From the NCBI GenBank assembly GCA_964450725.1, contig CAYVGO010000002.1:26492-90491 (forward strand): DNA of 64,000 nucleotides, read 5' to 3'. The notes beneath the pieces are model-generated. The model saw only the letters and a list, made by a program, of their open reading frames with translations. It did not search any database and had not been told where the DNA came from. Below are positions 1 through 7,835 of the stretch, piece by piece (within the stretch, counting starts at the first letter, position 1; each line of letters opens with the position of its first letter). Made by a program: the position numbers and the translations under genes. This DNA comes from CAYVGO01 sp964450725 (GTDB taxonomy: Bacteria; Bacteroidota; Bacteroidia; Bacteroidales; UBA932).

Positions 1-2
1 AG

Positions 3-1478
3 TTACAGACACTTCCTCAGAAACCCTTAGGACATTGGACATTCTGGGCAGAATATCGTGCTTGTGATAATTTACAGATTGTTTACTGGCTCTATAATCT
101 GACAGGAGAATCTTTCTTGTTAGATTTGGGTAAACTGTTACATCAACAAAGTTATAATTACGTTGATATGTTTCAAAACAGAGATGACCTTACCCGTATT
201 AATACCATTCACTGTGTCAGCCTTGCGCAAGGAATCAAAGAACCGATTGTTTACTATCAACAAGAACCTGACAAACAATATATTGATGTCGTAAAAAAGG
301 CTTTTGCCGATATTCGAAAATACCACGGACAACCGCAGGGAATGTATGGCGGAGATGAGGCACTGCACGGAAATAATCCGACACAAGGAGCAGAATTGTG
401 CGCAACGGTAGAACTGATGTTTTCTCTGGAAGAAATGAGTCAGATTACCGGCGAGGTGCAGTTTTTAGACCATCTGGAACGCCTTGCATTTAATGCTTTG
501 CCAACCCAAATATCAGACGACTTTATGAGTCGTCAATATTTTCAACAGCCCAATCAAGTAATGATTACCAAAGCCCTGCGAAACTTTGATATTAATCATG
601 GCGAAACAGATTTGCTTTACGGATTACTGACGGGCTATCCTTGCTGTACTTCAAACTTACATCAGGGTTGGCCTAAGTTTACCCAAAACCTCTGGTATGC
701 AACCGCAGACAACGGTTTAGCCGCTTTAAGTTATTCCCCGTCAGAAGTCAATGCATTAGTTGCCGAAGGAATATCGGTCAAAATGGTAGAAAAAACGTAC
801 TATCCGATGGATGATAAAATATTATTTGAGTTGTCAATCTTAGATAAACAAGTAAAGAAAGTACGGTTTCCTTTTCATTTACGCATTCCCGCTTGGTGTA
901 AAAAAGCATCGGTTAAAATCAATGACAAAGTTTATGATCAATATAGTGGCAATACTATTGCCGTTATTGACAGGGAGTGGAATACCGGCGATATTGTAGA
1001 ATTAATATTACCCATGTCTATTGAGTTGGAAACCTGGTATGAAAATTCAGTCTCCGTCAAACGCGGTCCGCTGGTTTATGCTTTACGTATAGAAGAAGAG
1101 TGGAAAAAGAAAGAGTTGGAACAGGGTAGTATTTATGGGAAGTTTTACTATGAAGTATATCCGAAATCAAAATGGAATTACGGATTGTTAGATATGCAGT
1201 CAAAAAATCTCGACCAATATTTTAGGGTAATTATTGATGACAGGAAAGTCAAATCTGATTATCCTTGGACATTAGAACAAGCCCCTATCCGTATTGAAGC
1301 CAAGGCCAAGCAAATTCCTTCGTGGAAATTATATAACGACATGGCTGGGGCACTTCCATATAGTCGAATGATTTATGGGCCGGGAACAAAAGATGTACCC
1401 GAAGATACTATTACACTAATTCCTTATGGGTGTACAACCTTGCGAATTACCGAATTTCCGGTGATTGAAATCAGATAG
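3..1478 (+). CDS. GH127-type beta-L-arabinofuranosidase, 5'-truncated by the window edge
   Basis: The reading frame is open from base 3, so the true start lies outside the window. The family (DUF1680/GH127, also GH146) removes terminal beta-L-arabinofuranose from plant glycans. In the described enzyme a zinc ion is held by a Glu-x-Cys and a Cys-Cys pair, and the first Cys of the pair is the nucleophile. Both motifs are here: Glu-Leu-Cys at 393-401 and the Cys-Cys pair at 642-647, inside GYPCCTSN. A C-terminal beta-sandwich region follows. The aldose epimerase 56 bases downstream suggests a small arabinan-use cluster. Exact substrate is not provable from sequence. Confidence 0.85.
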   Translation, partial: LQTLPQKPLGHWTFWAEYRACDNLQIVYWLYNLTGESFLLDLGKLLHQQSYNYVDMFQNRDDLTRINTIHCVSLAQGIKEPIVYYQQEPDKQYIDVVKKAFADIRKYHGQPQGMYGGDEALHGNNPTQGAELCATVELMFSLEEMSQITGEVQFLDHLERLAFNALPTQISDDFMSRQYFQQPNQVMITKALRNFDINHGETDLLYGLLTGYPCCTSNLHQGWPKFTQNLWYATADNGLAALSYSPSEVNALVAEGISVKMVEKTYYPMDDKILFELSILDKQVKKVRFPFHLRIPAWCKKASVKINDKVYDQYSGNTIAVIDREWNTGDIVELILPMSIELETWYENSVSVKRGPLVYALRIEEEWKKKELEQGSIYGKFYYEVYPKSKWNYGLLDMQSKNLDQYFRVIIDDRKVKSDYPWTLEQAPIRIEAKAKQIPSWKLYNDMAGALPYSRMIYGPGTKDVPEDTITLIPYGCTTLRITEFPVIEIR

Positions 1479-1534
1479 AATTAGAACACAGATTGAACTA
1501 CTGATAAAGAATATCTATTTTAAATATATTAGCC

Positions 1535-2662
1535 ATGCGTAATCAATTACTTGTATTTGTAATTATTCTACTGTGTTCTTGCCAGAGTGTAAAACAAGAA
1601 ATGACACTGTCGGGTTTACATGCCGACAATTTCAAAAAAGAAATCAACGGTCAACAAACAGCTTTATATCTCCTTACCAACAAAAACGGTATGGAAGTTT
1701 GTATTACAAACTTTGGTGCACGTATTGTTTCAATAATGGTTCCTGATAAAAATGGTGATATGAAAGATGTAGTACTTGGATTTGATTCGATTCAAGATTA
1801 CATCACCTATCCTACAGACTTTGGAGCAACCATAGGACGTTATGCCAACAGAATCAAGAATGGTAGATTTACATGCAGCGGACAAGAGATTCAACTTCCA
1901 CAAAATAATTTTGGTCACTGTTTGCATGGGGGCCCTAACGGGTGGCAATACAAAATTTTTAACGTCAGACCTATAGATGATACTTCTTTAGAAATGACCG
2001 TATTCTCTCCTGACGGTGATGAGAATTTTCCGGGAAATGTAGAAGCAACGGTGCGCTTTTTTTTAAGAGATGATAATGCTATTGATATTCAATATGAGGC
2101 TCAGACCGATAAAACAACGATTATCAACATGACTAATCACAGTTATTTTAACCTCTCCGGTAATCCGACAAATAATATTACAGACCATTACTTATATATT
2201 AATGCCAATGCTTTTACACCCGTTGACAGTACCTTTATGACTACCGGAGAAATTCGTTTGGTATCCGGTACTCCCATGGATTTTACAAACTCGAAACCCA
2301 TAGCAAAAGATATCAATATGAATGATGAACAGATCAAGAATGGGAATGGATTTGACCATAATTGGGTATTAAATACCAAAGGAGAACTGTCGCAGGTTGC
2401 TGCAAAAGCAGTATCTCCTGTCAGCGGGATTGTCCTTGAAGTATTTACTAATGAACCCGGCATACAACTATATACGGGAAACTTTTTAGACGGAACGTTG
2501 AAAGGTAAAAAAGAAATATGTTATCAACAGCGTGCCGCATTCTGTTTGGAAACTCAGCATTATCCTGACTCTCCCAATAAACCGAACTGGCCAAGTGTAG
2601 TACTGAATTCCGGAGAAAAATATATCAGCCGTTGTATTTATAAGTTCTCAGTTCAACAATAA
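1535..2662 (+). CDS. galM: Aldose 1-epimerase (mutarotase), lipoprotein
   Basis: Interconverts alpha and beta anomers of aldoses such as galactose, glucose or arabinose. The N-terminus is a lipoprotein signal with Cys16 as the probable lipidated residue, so this copy acts outside the cytoplasm. Family motifs in order: GRYANR (about 101-106), HCLHGG (118-123), NHSYFN with the catalytic His192, FDHN (263-266) and the catalytic Glu329 in CLETQHYP. Length 375 aa fits lipoprotein mutarotases of Bacteroidales. It follows the GH127 gene by 56 bases in the same direction and probably acts on the sugar released there. Confidence 0.92.
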   Translation: MRNQLLVFVIILLCSCQSVKQEMTLSGLHADNFKKEINGQQTALYLLTNKNGMEVCITNFGARIVSIMVPDKNGDMKDVVLGFDSIQDYITYPTDFGATIGRYANRIKNGRFTCSGQEIQLPQNNFGHCLHGGPNGWQYKIFNVRPIDDTSLEMTVFSPDGDENFPGNVEATVRFFLRDDNAIDIQYEAQTDKTTIINMTNHSYFNLSGNPTNNITDHYLYINANAFTPVDSTFMTTGEIRLVSGTPMDFTNSKPIAKDINMNDEQIKNGNGFDHNWVLNTKGELSQVAAKAVSPVSGIVLEVFTNEPGIQLYTGNFLDGTLKGKKEICYQQRAAFCLETQHYPDSPNKPNWPSVVLNSGEKYISRCIYKFSVQQ

Positions 2663-2782
2663 ATAGTAATATCAATCCTTAGTATTTTAGTATTTGCTCA
2701 GGTTGTGCAAGCCACAAAAAAGGATTTTGACATTTGTTGTGGCTTGCTACATCCTTCCATGTGAGTAACAATTATATTGCCG

Positions 2783-3706
2783 TCAAATCTTAATGGCAAA
2801 CTTCTTGAGTCTTTTATTGACCATATTGGGAGGAATAATGTCTTTGACAATTTGAGCTACCGCATTCAGTAGCCTTTCTTTGATGAAATCATTACGAATA
2901 ATGAGCGATACTTCGCGTACTCCTTGCGGTTCGATATATCTGATGTTCTGTAGTTGCTGTGTACTGAGATTATTAATGTGGAGTTCGGGGATAATGGTAT
3001 AACCTCCGCTTTGGTCAATAATTTTGATGAGTGTATCTATACTTCCGGCTTCATAAGTCGTATTGCATAAATCCTTATTTCCGCAGAGGTTAAAAACTTG
3101 CGTACGAAAGCAGTGTCCTTCCTGTAATAACCAAAGATTTTTCAGCGGTAATTCTTCTGCCGTCAATGTTTCTTTTTGATATAACTCATCTGAAGGAGAT
3201 ACATAAGCCACAAAACGTTCATAGAATAAAGGTATTTCTAATAAGTCCTGTTGATGCAATGGCGTAACAACAATTCCCATATCAATTTTAGCCGTAGAAA
3301 GTTTATGCATCATTTCAGAGGTTTTCATTTCCTCAATCGATAACTTAATATTCTTGTATTTTTTTTTAAACTCAATAATAAAGTTGGGCACAATATAGGG
3401 CGCTATGGTAGGAATGATTCCTAACTGCAATTCGCCTTTCAAACTTGACTTTTCTTCAATAATTAACTCTTTGAGTTGTTCTGTCTGCTGTAAAATAATA
3501 CGCGCCTGTGTAATTACTTTTTCTCCCAGCGGGGTGGGTGCTATGGGCTGCTTACTGCGGTCAAAGAGTTTAATGTCTAACTCTTCTTCCAATTTTTGTA
3601 TCATGGCGCTGATGGTAGGCTGGGTAACTCCGCATTCTTCTGCCGCAATAAAAAATTGTTTGTGTTTTTCTAAACTGACAATGTATTGTAATTGTTGTAA
3701 AGTCAT
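2783..3706 (-). CDS. oxyR: OxyR-type hydrogen peroxide sensor, LysR family
   Basis: 307 aa. It has an N-terminal LysR helix-turn-helix (about 1-60; TQPTISAMIQKLE) and a periplasmic-binding-protein-like effector domain. Two cysteines fall exactly at 199 and 208, the peroxide-sensing disulfide pair of E. coli OxyR, inside GHCFRTQVFNLC. It is transcribed divergently from a catalase gene that starts at 3880, the classic OxyR-target arrangement. A dyad in the shared intergenic region (3769-3789) is a good operator candidate. Expected role: oxidised OxyR activates the catalase operon. Confidence 0.93.
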   Translation of the reverse strand: MTLQQLQYIVSLEKHKQFFIAAEECGVTQPTISAMIQKLEEELDIKLFDRSKQPIAPTPLGEKVITQARIILQQTEQLKELIIEEKSSLKGELQLGIIPTIAPYIVPNFIIEFKKKYKNIKLSIEEMKTSEMMHKLSTAKIDMGIVVTPLHQQDLLEIPLFYERFVAYVSPSDELYQKETLTAEELPLKNLWLLQEGHCFRTQVFNLCGNKDLCNTTYEAGSIDTLIKIIDQSGGYTIIPELHINNLSTQQLQNIRYIEPQGVREVSLIIRNDFIKERLLNAVAQIVKDIIPPNMVNKRLKKFAIKI

Positions 3707-3768
3707 GGAGTAAGGGCTTTAAAGGTATAAAAAAATAGGAATTATAGATAATTTTTGTACGGCAAACT

Positions 3769-3789
3769 ATTGATATAGATTTTATCAAT
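3769..3789. promoter_or_regulatory. Candidate OxyR operator between oxyR and catalase
   Basis: ATTGATA and TATCAAT form a perfect 7-bp dyad separated by 7 bases. It lies 20 bp upstream of the catalase -33 element and between the divergent oxyR and catalase starts. LysR-type proteins bind dyads of this general form. The assignment is inference from position. Confidence 0.45.
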
Positions 3790-3808
3790 ACAAAGATAGA
3801 AAAAATCG

Positions 3809-3840
3809 TTTGCTGCCAACTTTCTTTTCCTCTACTTTTG
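3809..3840 (+). promoter_or_regulatory. Catalase operon promoter (Bacteroides type)
   Basis: TTTG at 3809-3812, a 20-base spacer, then TACTTTTG at 3833-3840, matching the -33/-7 consensus of the Bacteroidota primary sigma factor. Transcription would begin near 3847. That rules out the in-frame TTG at 3838 and supports the ATG at 3880. Confidence 0.65.
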
Positions 3841-3879
3841 TACAAGTTATTATTTATTCACTTTCAAAAGAATATCATC

Positions 3880-5439
3880 ATGAAGAAGAATTATTTATTT
3901 TTAATCTTAGTTTCTATCATAGGAACTGTCGGTTTTGCTCAAAAACCATTGACGAACAACTCCGGTAATCTTGTCGGAGACAACCAAAACTCATTAACCG
4001 TAGGCAATGAAGGTCCTGTAGTTTTACAAGACATTCATTTGTTTGAAAAATTAGCAGCCTTTGACCGTGAGCGCGTTCCGGAGCGTGTAGTTCATGCCAG
4101 AGGTGCCGGAGCTGCCGGCGAATTTGTATTATCTAAAGATATGTCGGGGTACACTAAAGCAAAACTTTTTAGCGGCGTAGGTAAAAAAACTCCCGTATTT
4201 GTACGTTTCTCAACCGTTGTACATCCTGCAGGTTCTCCTGAAACCTTAAGAGACCCCAGAGGTTTTGCCACTAAGTTTTATACCGAAGAAGGAAACTACG
4301 ACCTTGTAGGTAACAACTTACCTGTGTTTTTCATTCGCGATGCCATGAAATTTCCTGACATGGTACACGCATTCAAACCTTCGCCGGTATATAACAAACA
4401 AGACCCTAAACGTGTCTTTGACTTTTTCAGACACATTCCGGAATGTACACACATGATGGTACGTCTTTATTCAGACTTCGGTATTCCAGCCAACTATCGC
4501 GAGATGAACGGTTCAGGAGTACATGCTTTTAAATGGGTAAACGACAAAGGTGAGGTTACTTACGTAAAATACACTTGGGTAAGTAAACAAGGTGAACGCA
4601 ATTTGTCTTTAGAAGAAGCAGAACAAATGCAAGGTAAAGATTTTCAACATGCAACCGTAGATTTGTATGACAACATTAATAAAGGAAACTATCCTCAATG
4701 GGATTTACAAGTGCAAATGATGAAAGCCTCAGACTTTGCAAAGTTAGACTACAATCCATTAGATGCTACAAAAATTTGGAATGAAAAAGATGCGCCATCT
4801 CAAGTGATTGGAACAATGACGCTTAATAAAATTCCTGATAACTTCTTTGAATATACAGAACAGGTAGCATTTTCTCCGGCAACATTAGTGCCCGGTATCG
4901 AACCTTCTGAAGATAAACTTTTACAGGGACGCTTATTCTCTTATTATGACACACAGCGTTACCGCATTGGAGCCAATTTCCAACAACTACCGGTCAATGC
5001 ACCGATTGTAAAAGTAAACTCTAACAATCAAAATGGCACAATGAGCCGTAAAGGTGCAACAAGTAATGTAAACTATCAGCCCTCTGCCATTGAAGACCGC
5101 CCTGAAACTCCGTCAGTAAAACCTACTCCTGCACGTTACGGAGACGTTTCCATAACACAGGCTAAAATCAGTAAGCCCAATAATTTCCAACAAGCCGGGG
5201 AATTTTACAGAACGTTAGATGCTAAAAACCAAGCCAATCTACTGAAAAACTTAGTAGCAGATTTAGGACAGGTAACCGATAAAGAAACAAAAGCCATTAT
5301 GGTAGGTTATTTTTATTTGGCAGACAGCAGTTTGGGAATGAAGTTATCGCAAGTACTTGGAGTGAGCCGTGAAGAGGTAGAAAAAGCCATGCCCAAAGAT
5401 GTGGTAGCCATGCCGATTCAACCTGCCAAGAAAAAATAA
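3880..5439 (+). CDS. Haem catalase with N-terminal signal peptide
   Basis: Mono-functional haem catalase, 519 aa from the ATG at 3880; an upstream in-frame TTG sits inside the promoter. Catalytic His72 (VVHARG), Asn145 (LVGNN) and the haem-ligand Tyr355 (RLFSYYDTQRYR) are all present. The first 21 residues form a typical Sec signal ending in GFAQ, so the enzyme is predicted to be exported to the periplasm, unlike most catalases. It heads an apparent operon with a DUF4491 membrane protein (5-base gap) and a second, cytosolic catalase. Regulation by the divergent OxyR is likely. Confidence 0.93.
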   Translation: MKKNYLFLILVSIIGTVGFAQKPLTNNSGNLVGDNQNSLTVGNEGPVVLQDIHLFEKLAAFDRERVPERVVHARGAGAAGEFVLSKDMSGYTKAKLFSGVGKKTPVFVRFSTVVHPAGSPETLRDPRGFATKFYTEEGNYDLVGNNLPVFFIRDAMKFPDMVHAFKPSPVYNKQDPKRVFDFFRHIPECTHMMVRLYSDFGIPANYREMNGSGVHAFKWVNDKGEVTYVKYTWVSKQGERNLSLEEAEQMQGKDFQHATVDLYDNINKGNYPQWDLQVQMMKASDFAKLDYNPLDATKIWNEKDAPSQVIGTMTLNKIPDNFFEYTEQVAFSPATLVPGIEPSEDKLLQGRLFSYYDTQRYRIGANFQQLPVNAPIVKVNSNNQNGTMSRKGATSNVNYQPSAIEDRPETPSVKPTPARYGDVSITQAKISKPNNFQQAGEFYRTLDAKNQANLLKNLVADLGQVTDKETKAIMVGYFYLADSSLGMKLSQVLGVSREEVEKAMPKDVVAMPIQPAKKK

Positions 5440-5444
5440 AGAGG

Positions 5445-5747
5445 ATGGATATTTCGATGCTTGAAGGATTAGGAATAGGATTAGCCACCTTTCTTATTAT
5501 TGGGTTATTTCATCCTGTGGTAGTCAAAGCAGAATATTATTGGGGGGTAAAGTGTTGGTGGATATTTCTGCTTTTGGGAGTGATAGGTGTCATTGCTTCA
5601 ATAATGATTAAAAATACTTTTTGCTCTGCCATTCTGGGTGTATTTGCATTCTCTTCTTTTTGGACAATTAAAGAAGTTTTTGAGCAGCAAGAGCGCGTAA
5701 AGAAAGGTTGGTTTCCCCGTAATCCTAAAAGGAAATATCCGTTTTAA
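5445..5747 (+). CDS. DUF4491-like small inner-membrane protein
   Basis: 100 aa with three probable membrane segments (about 5-25, 33-52, 57-75) and a basic C-terminal tail. The pattern GLATFLIIGLFHPVVVKAEYYWG resembles DUF4491, a Bacteroidota family of unknown function. It begins 5 bases after the periplasmic catalase stop codon and ends 22 bases before the second catalase, so it is almost certainly co-transcribed with both. A purine-rich AGAGG precedes the ATG, unusual for this window. The context suggests a link to peroxide defence, but no function can be read from the sequence. Confidence 0.75.
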   Translation: MDISMLEGLGIGLATFLIIGLFHPVVVKAEYYWGVKCWWIFLLLGVIGVIASIMIKNTFCSAILGVFAFSSFWTIKEVFEQQERVKKGWFPRNPKRKYPF

Positions 5748-5769
5748 TCAACTTTAATACGAATAATAT

Positions 5770-7236
5770 ATGGAAAAGAAAAAATTAACCTCTAACAATG
5801 GTCGTCCGATAGCCGACAACCAGAATGTTCAAACCGCAGGAGTTCGCGGACCCATGGTGGTACAAGACCCGTGGTTTTTGGAGAAGTTAGCACACTTTGA
5901 CCGTGAAGTAATTCCGGAAAGACGTATGCACGCAAAAGGTTCGGGTGCTTACGGTACGTTTACCGTAACCCATGATATTACAAAATATACCCGTGCTGCC
6001 ATTTTCAGTAAAGTTGGAAAAAAAACAGAACTTTTTGTCAGATTTTCGACCGTCGCCGGTGAACGTGGAGCCGCAGATGCAGAAAGAGATATACGCGGAT
6101 TTGCTATCAAGTTTTATACCGAAGAAGGAAATTGGGACTTGGTAGGAAACAATACACCCGTATTCTTTTTACGCGACCCGCTAAAGTTTCCTGACCTCAA
6201 TCACGCGGTCAAGCGCGACCCCAAAACTAATCTTCGCAGTGCAAACAACAACTGGGATTTTTGGACATTGTTGCCGGAAGCATTACATCAGGTAACCATT
6301 ACCATGAGCGACAGAGGTATTCCTTATTCTTACAGGCACATGCACGGTTTTGGCAGTCATACTTACAGTTTTTTGAATGCTAAAAATGAAAGAATCTGGG
6401 TAAAGTTTCATCTTAAAACCCTACAGGGAATTAAAAACCTCACCGATGCAGAAGCAGAAGCCATTGTGGCTAAAGACAGAGAATCGCATCAGCGAGATTT
6501 ATTTGAGGCCATTGAGCAAAAAAAGTATCCTCAATGGAAATTTCAAATTCAGGTAATGACAGAAAGTGAGGCCGACAATTACAGAATCAATCCTTTTGAC
6601 TTGACAAAAGTATGGTCGCATAAAGAATTTCCGCTCATTGATGTAGGAATTTTGGAGTTAAACCGTAACCCTGAAAATTATTTTGCAGAGGTAGAACAAG
6701 CCGCTTTTAATCCGATGAATGTAGTCGAAGGAATCGGATTTTCACCCGACAAAATGTTACAAGGAAGGCTTTTTTCTTATGGCGATGCACAGCGTTACCG
6801 CTTAGGAGTTAACCACCATTTAATTCCCGTCAATGCTGCCCGCTGTCCGTTTCATGCTTACCACAGAGACGGAGCCATGCGTACAGACGACAACTACGGA
6901 GCAACAAAAGGATATGAACCCAACAGTTATGGAGAATGGCAAGACTCTCCGGAGAAAAAAGAACCGCCATTAGCTTCTAAAGGGGATGTTTATAACTACA
7001 ACGAGCGTGAATATGACGACGATTATTACACACAGGCCGGCGACCTTTTCAGATTAATGAAGGCAGACGAACAGCAGCGTTTGTTTGAAAATACTGCCCG
7101 TGCTATGGGAGATGCCGAATTGTTTATCAAGCAAAGACACATTCGTAACTGTTACAAAGCCGACCCGGCGTATGGCAAAGGAGTTGCGCAAGCGCTAAGT
7201 ATCAACTTAGATGACGCATTGAAAGCCACGCGGTAA
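5770..7236 (+). CDS. katA: Cytosolic haem catalase
   Basis: 488 aa, the usual length of small-subunit clade 3 catalases, converting hydrogen peroxide to water and oxygen. His54 (RRMHAKG), Asn127 (LVGNN) and the haem-ligand Tyr337 (RLFSYGDAQRYR) are intact. There is no signal peptide, so it is cytoplasmic, in contrast to the exported paralogue immediately upstream. It is the last gene of the catalase operon and is followed by an intrinsic terminator at 7271-7306. Confidence 0.96.
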   Translation: MEKKKLTSNNGRPIADNQNVQTAGVRGPMVVQDPWFLEKLAHFDREVIPERRMHAKGSGAYGTFTVTHDITKYTRAAIFSKVGKKTELFVRFSTVAGERGAADAERDIRGFAIKFYTEEGNWDLVGNNTPVFFLRDPLKFPDLNHAVKRDPKTNLRSANNNWDFWTLLPEALHQVTITMSDRGIPYSYRHMHGFGSHTYSFLNAKNERIWVKFHLKTLQGIKNLTDAEAEAIVAKDRESHQRDLFEAIEQKKYPQWKFQIQVMTESEADNYRINPFDLTKVWSHKEFPLIDVGILELNRNPENYFAEVEQAAFNPMNVVEGIGFSPDKMLQGRLFSYGDAQRYRLGVNHHLIPVNAARCPFHAYHRDGAMRTDDNYGATKGYEPNSYGEWQDSPEKKEPPLASKGDVYNYNEREYDDDYYTQAGDLFRLMKADEQQRLFENTARAMGDAELFIKQRHIRNCYKADPAYGKGVAQALSINLDDALKATR

Positions 7237-7270
7237 ACACACTGTGAAAACGGGCATTAGATACCAACAG

Positions 7271-7306
7271 AAAACTCACCAGACACAGTTTGTTTGGTGA
7301 GTTTTT
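7271..7306 (+). terminator. Intrinsic terminator after the catalase operon
   Basis: AACTCACCA (7273-7281) pairs perfectly with TGGTGAGTT (7295-7303), followed by a T-rich run. Confidence 0.8.
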
Positions 7307-7346
7307 CTTTAAAATTTCAGCATACCAAGTTTGAGATAAAAAAGGT

Positions 7347-7464
7347 ATCCGGTCGCAGGTAAACTTTCGACCGGTCGCAGATAAATTTCTGACCGGTCGG
7401 AAGTTTATCTGCGACCGGTCAGAAATAAATTTCTCACCGGTGAGAAATTTATCTGCGACCGGTC
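7347..7464. repeat. Six ACCGGT-type palindromes at exact 22-bp intervals
   Basis: CCGG cores occur at 7349, 7371, 7393, 7415, 7437 and 7459, spaced exactly 22 bp. Most are GACCGGTC; the first is ATCCGGTC and the fifth CACCGGTG. The 14-base spacers are AT-rich variants of gcagataaatttct in alternating orientation, so neighbouring units are inverted relative to each other. A further palindrome, GCAACCGGTTGC (core 7547), lies exactly four periods later. Confidence 0.9.
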
Positions 7465-7835
7465 GAAAATTCACTTGCAATTGTTAATAATTCCTTCGGA
7501 CATTAAATACATTATATTTTAACTCAAGTAAGGATTTTATCGGCAACCGGTTGCAAAAAAATTAACCGATAGAGGTAGAGGTATTGTACACAACATTTAA
7601 GACTCAAATAGTCTGAAAACATTGCAGTCGTTCTTCGCCGAGATGTTGCACGTAACGGTCTCTACCTTCACTACCGCAAAATTTTCGTAAACCATTCCTT
7701 ATTCAGTATAATTTTTCATTAACTTTGCAGCCATATTGTCAATATATTGCTTTATGCTAAACAAGTTATACTCAAAAGAAATTGCAGCCAATTTCTGATG
7801 TGCATTATTTATAAAACATTAAAACAACATATCTC
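7465..7835. other. Gene-free stretch before the TonB receptor
   Basis: No convincing coding sequence. It contains the isolated ACCGGT palindrome at 7543-7554 and a copy (7681-7709) of a roughly 30-bp element that recurs twice at 14886-14993. I see no clear -33/-7 promoter for the downstream receptor. Confidence 0.6.

Noticed and set aside
3838..3879. Upstream TTG start for the exported catalase
   Set aside because: It lies inside the -7 box; the ATG at 3880 gives a clean signal peptide.
7347..7464. CRISPR-like short repeat
   Set aside because: Period is 22 bp with similar, not unique, spacers in alternating orientation.
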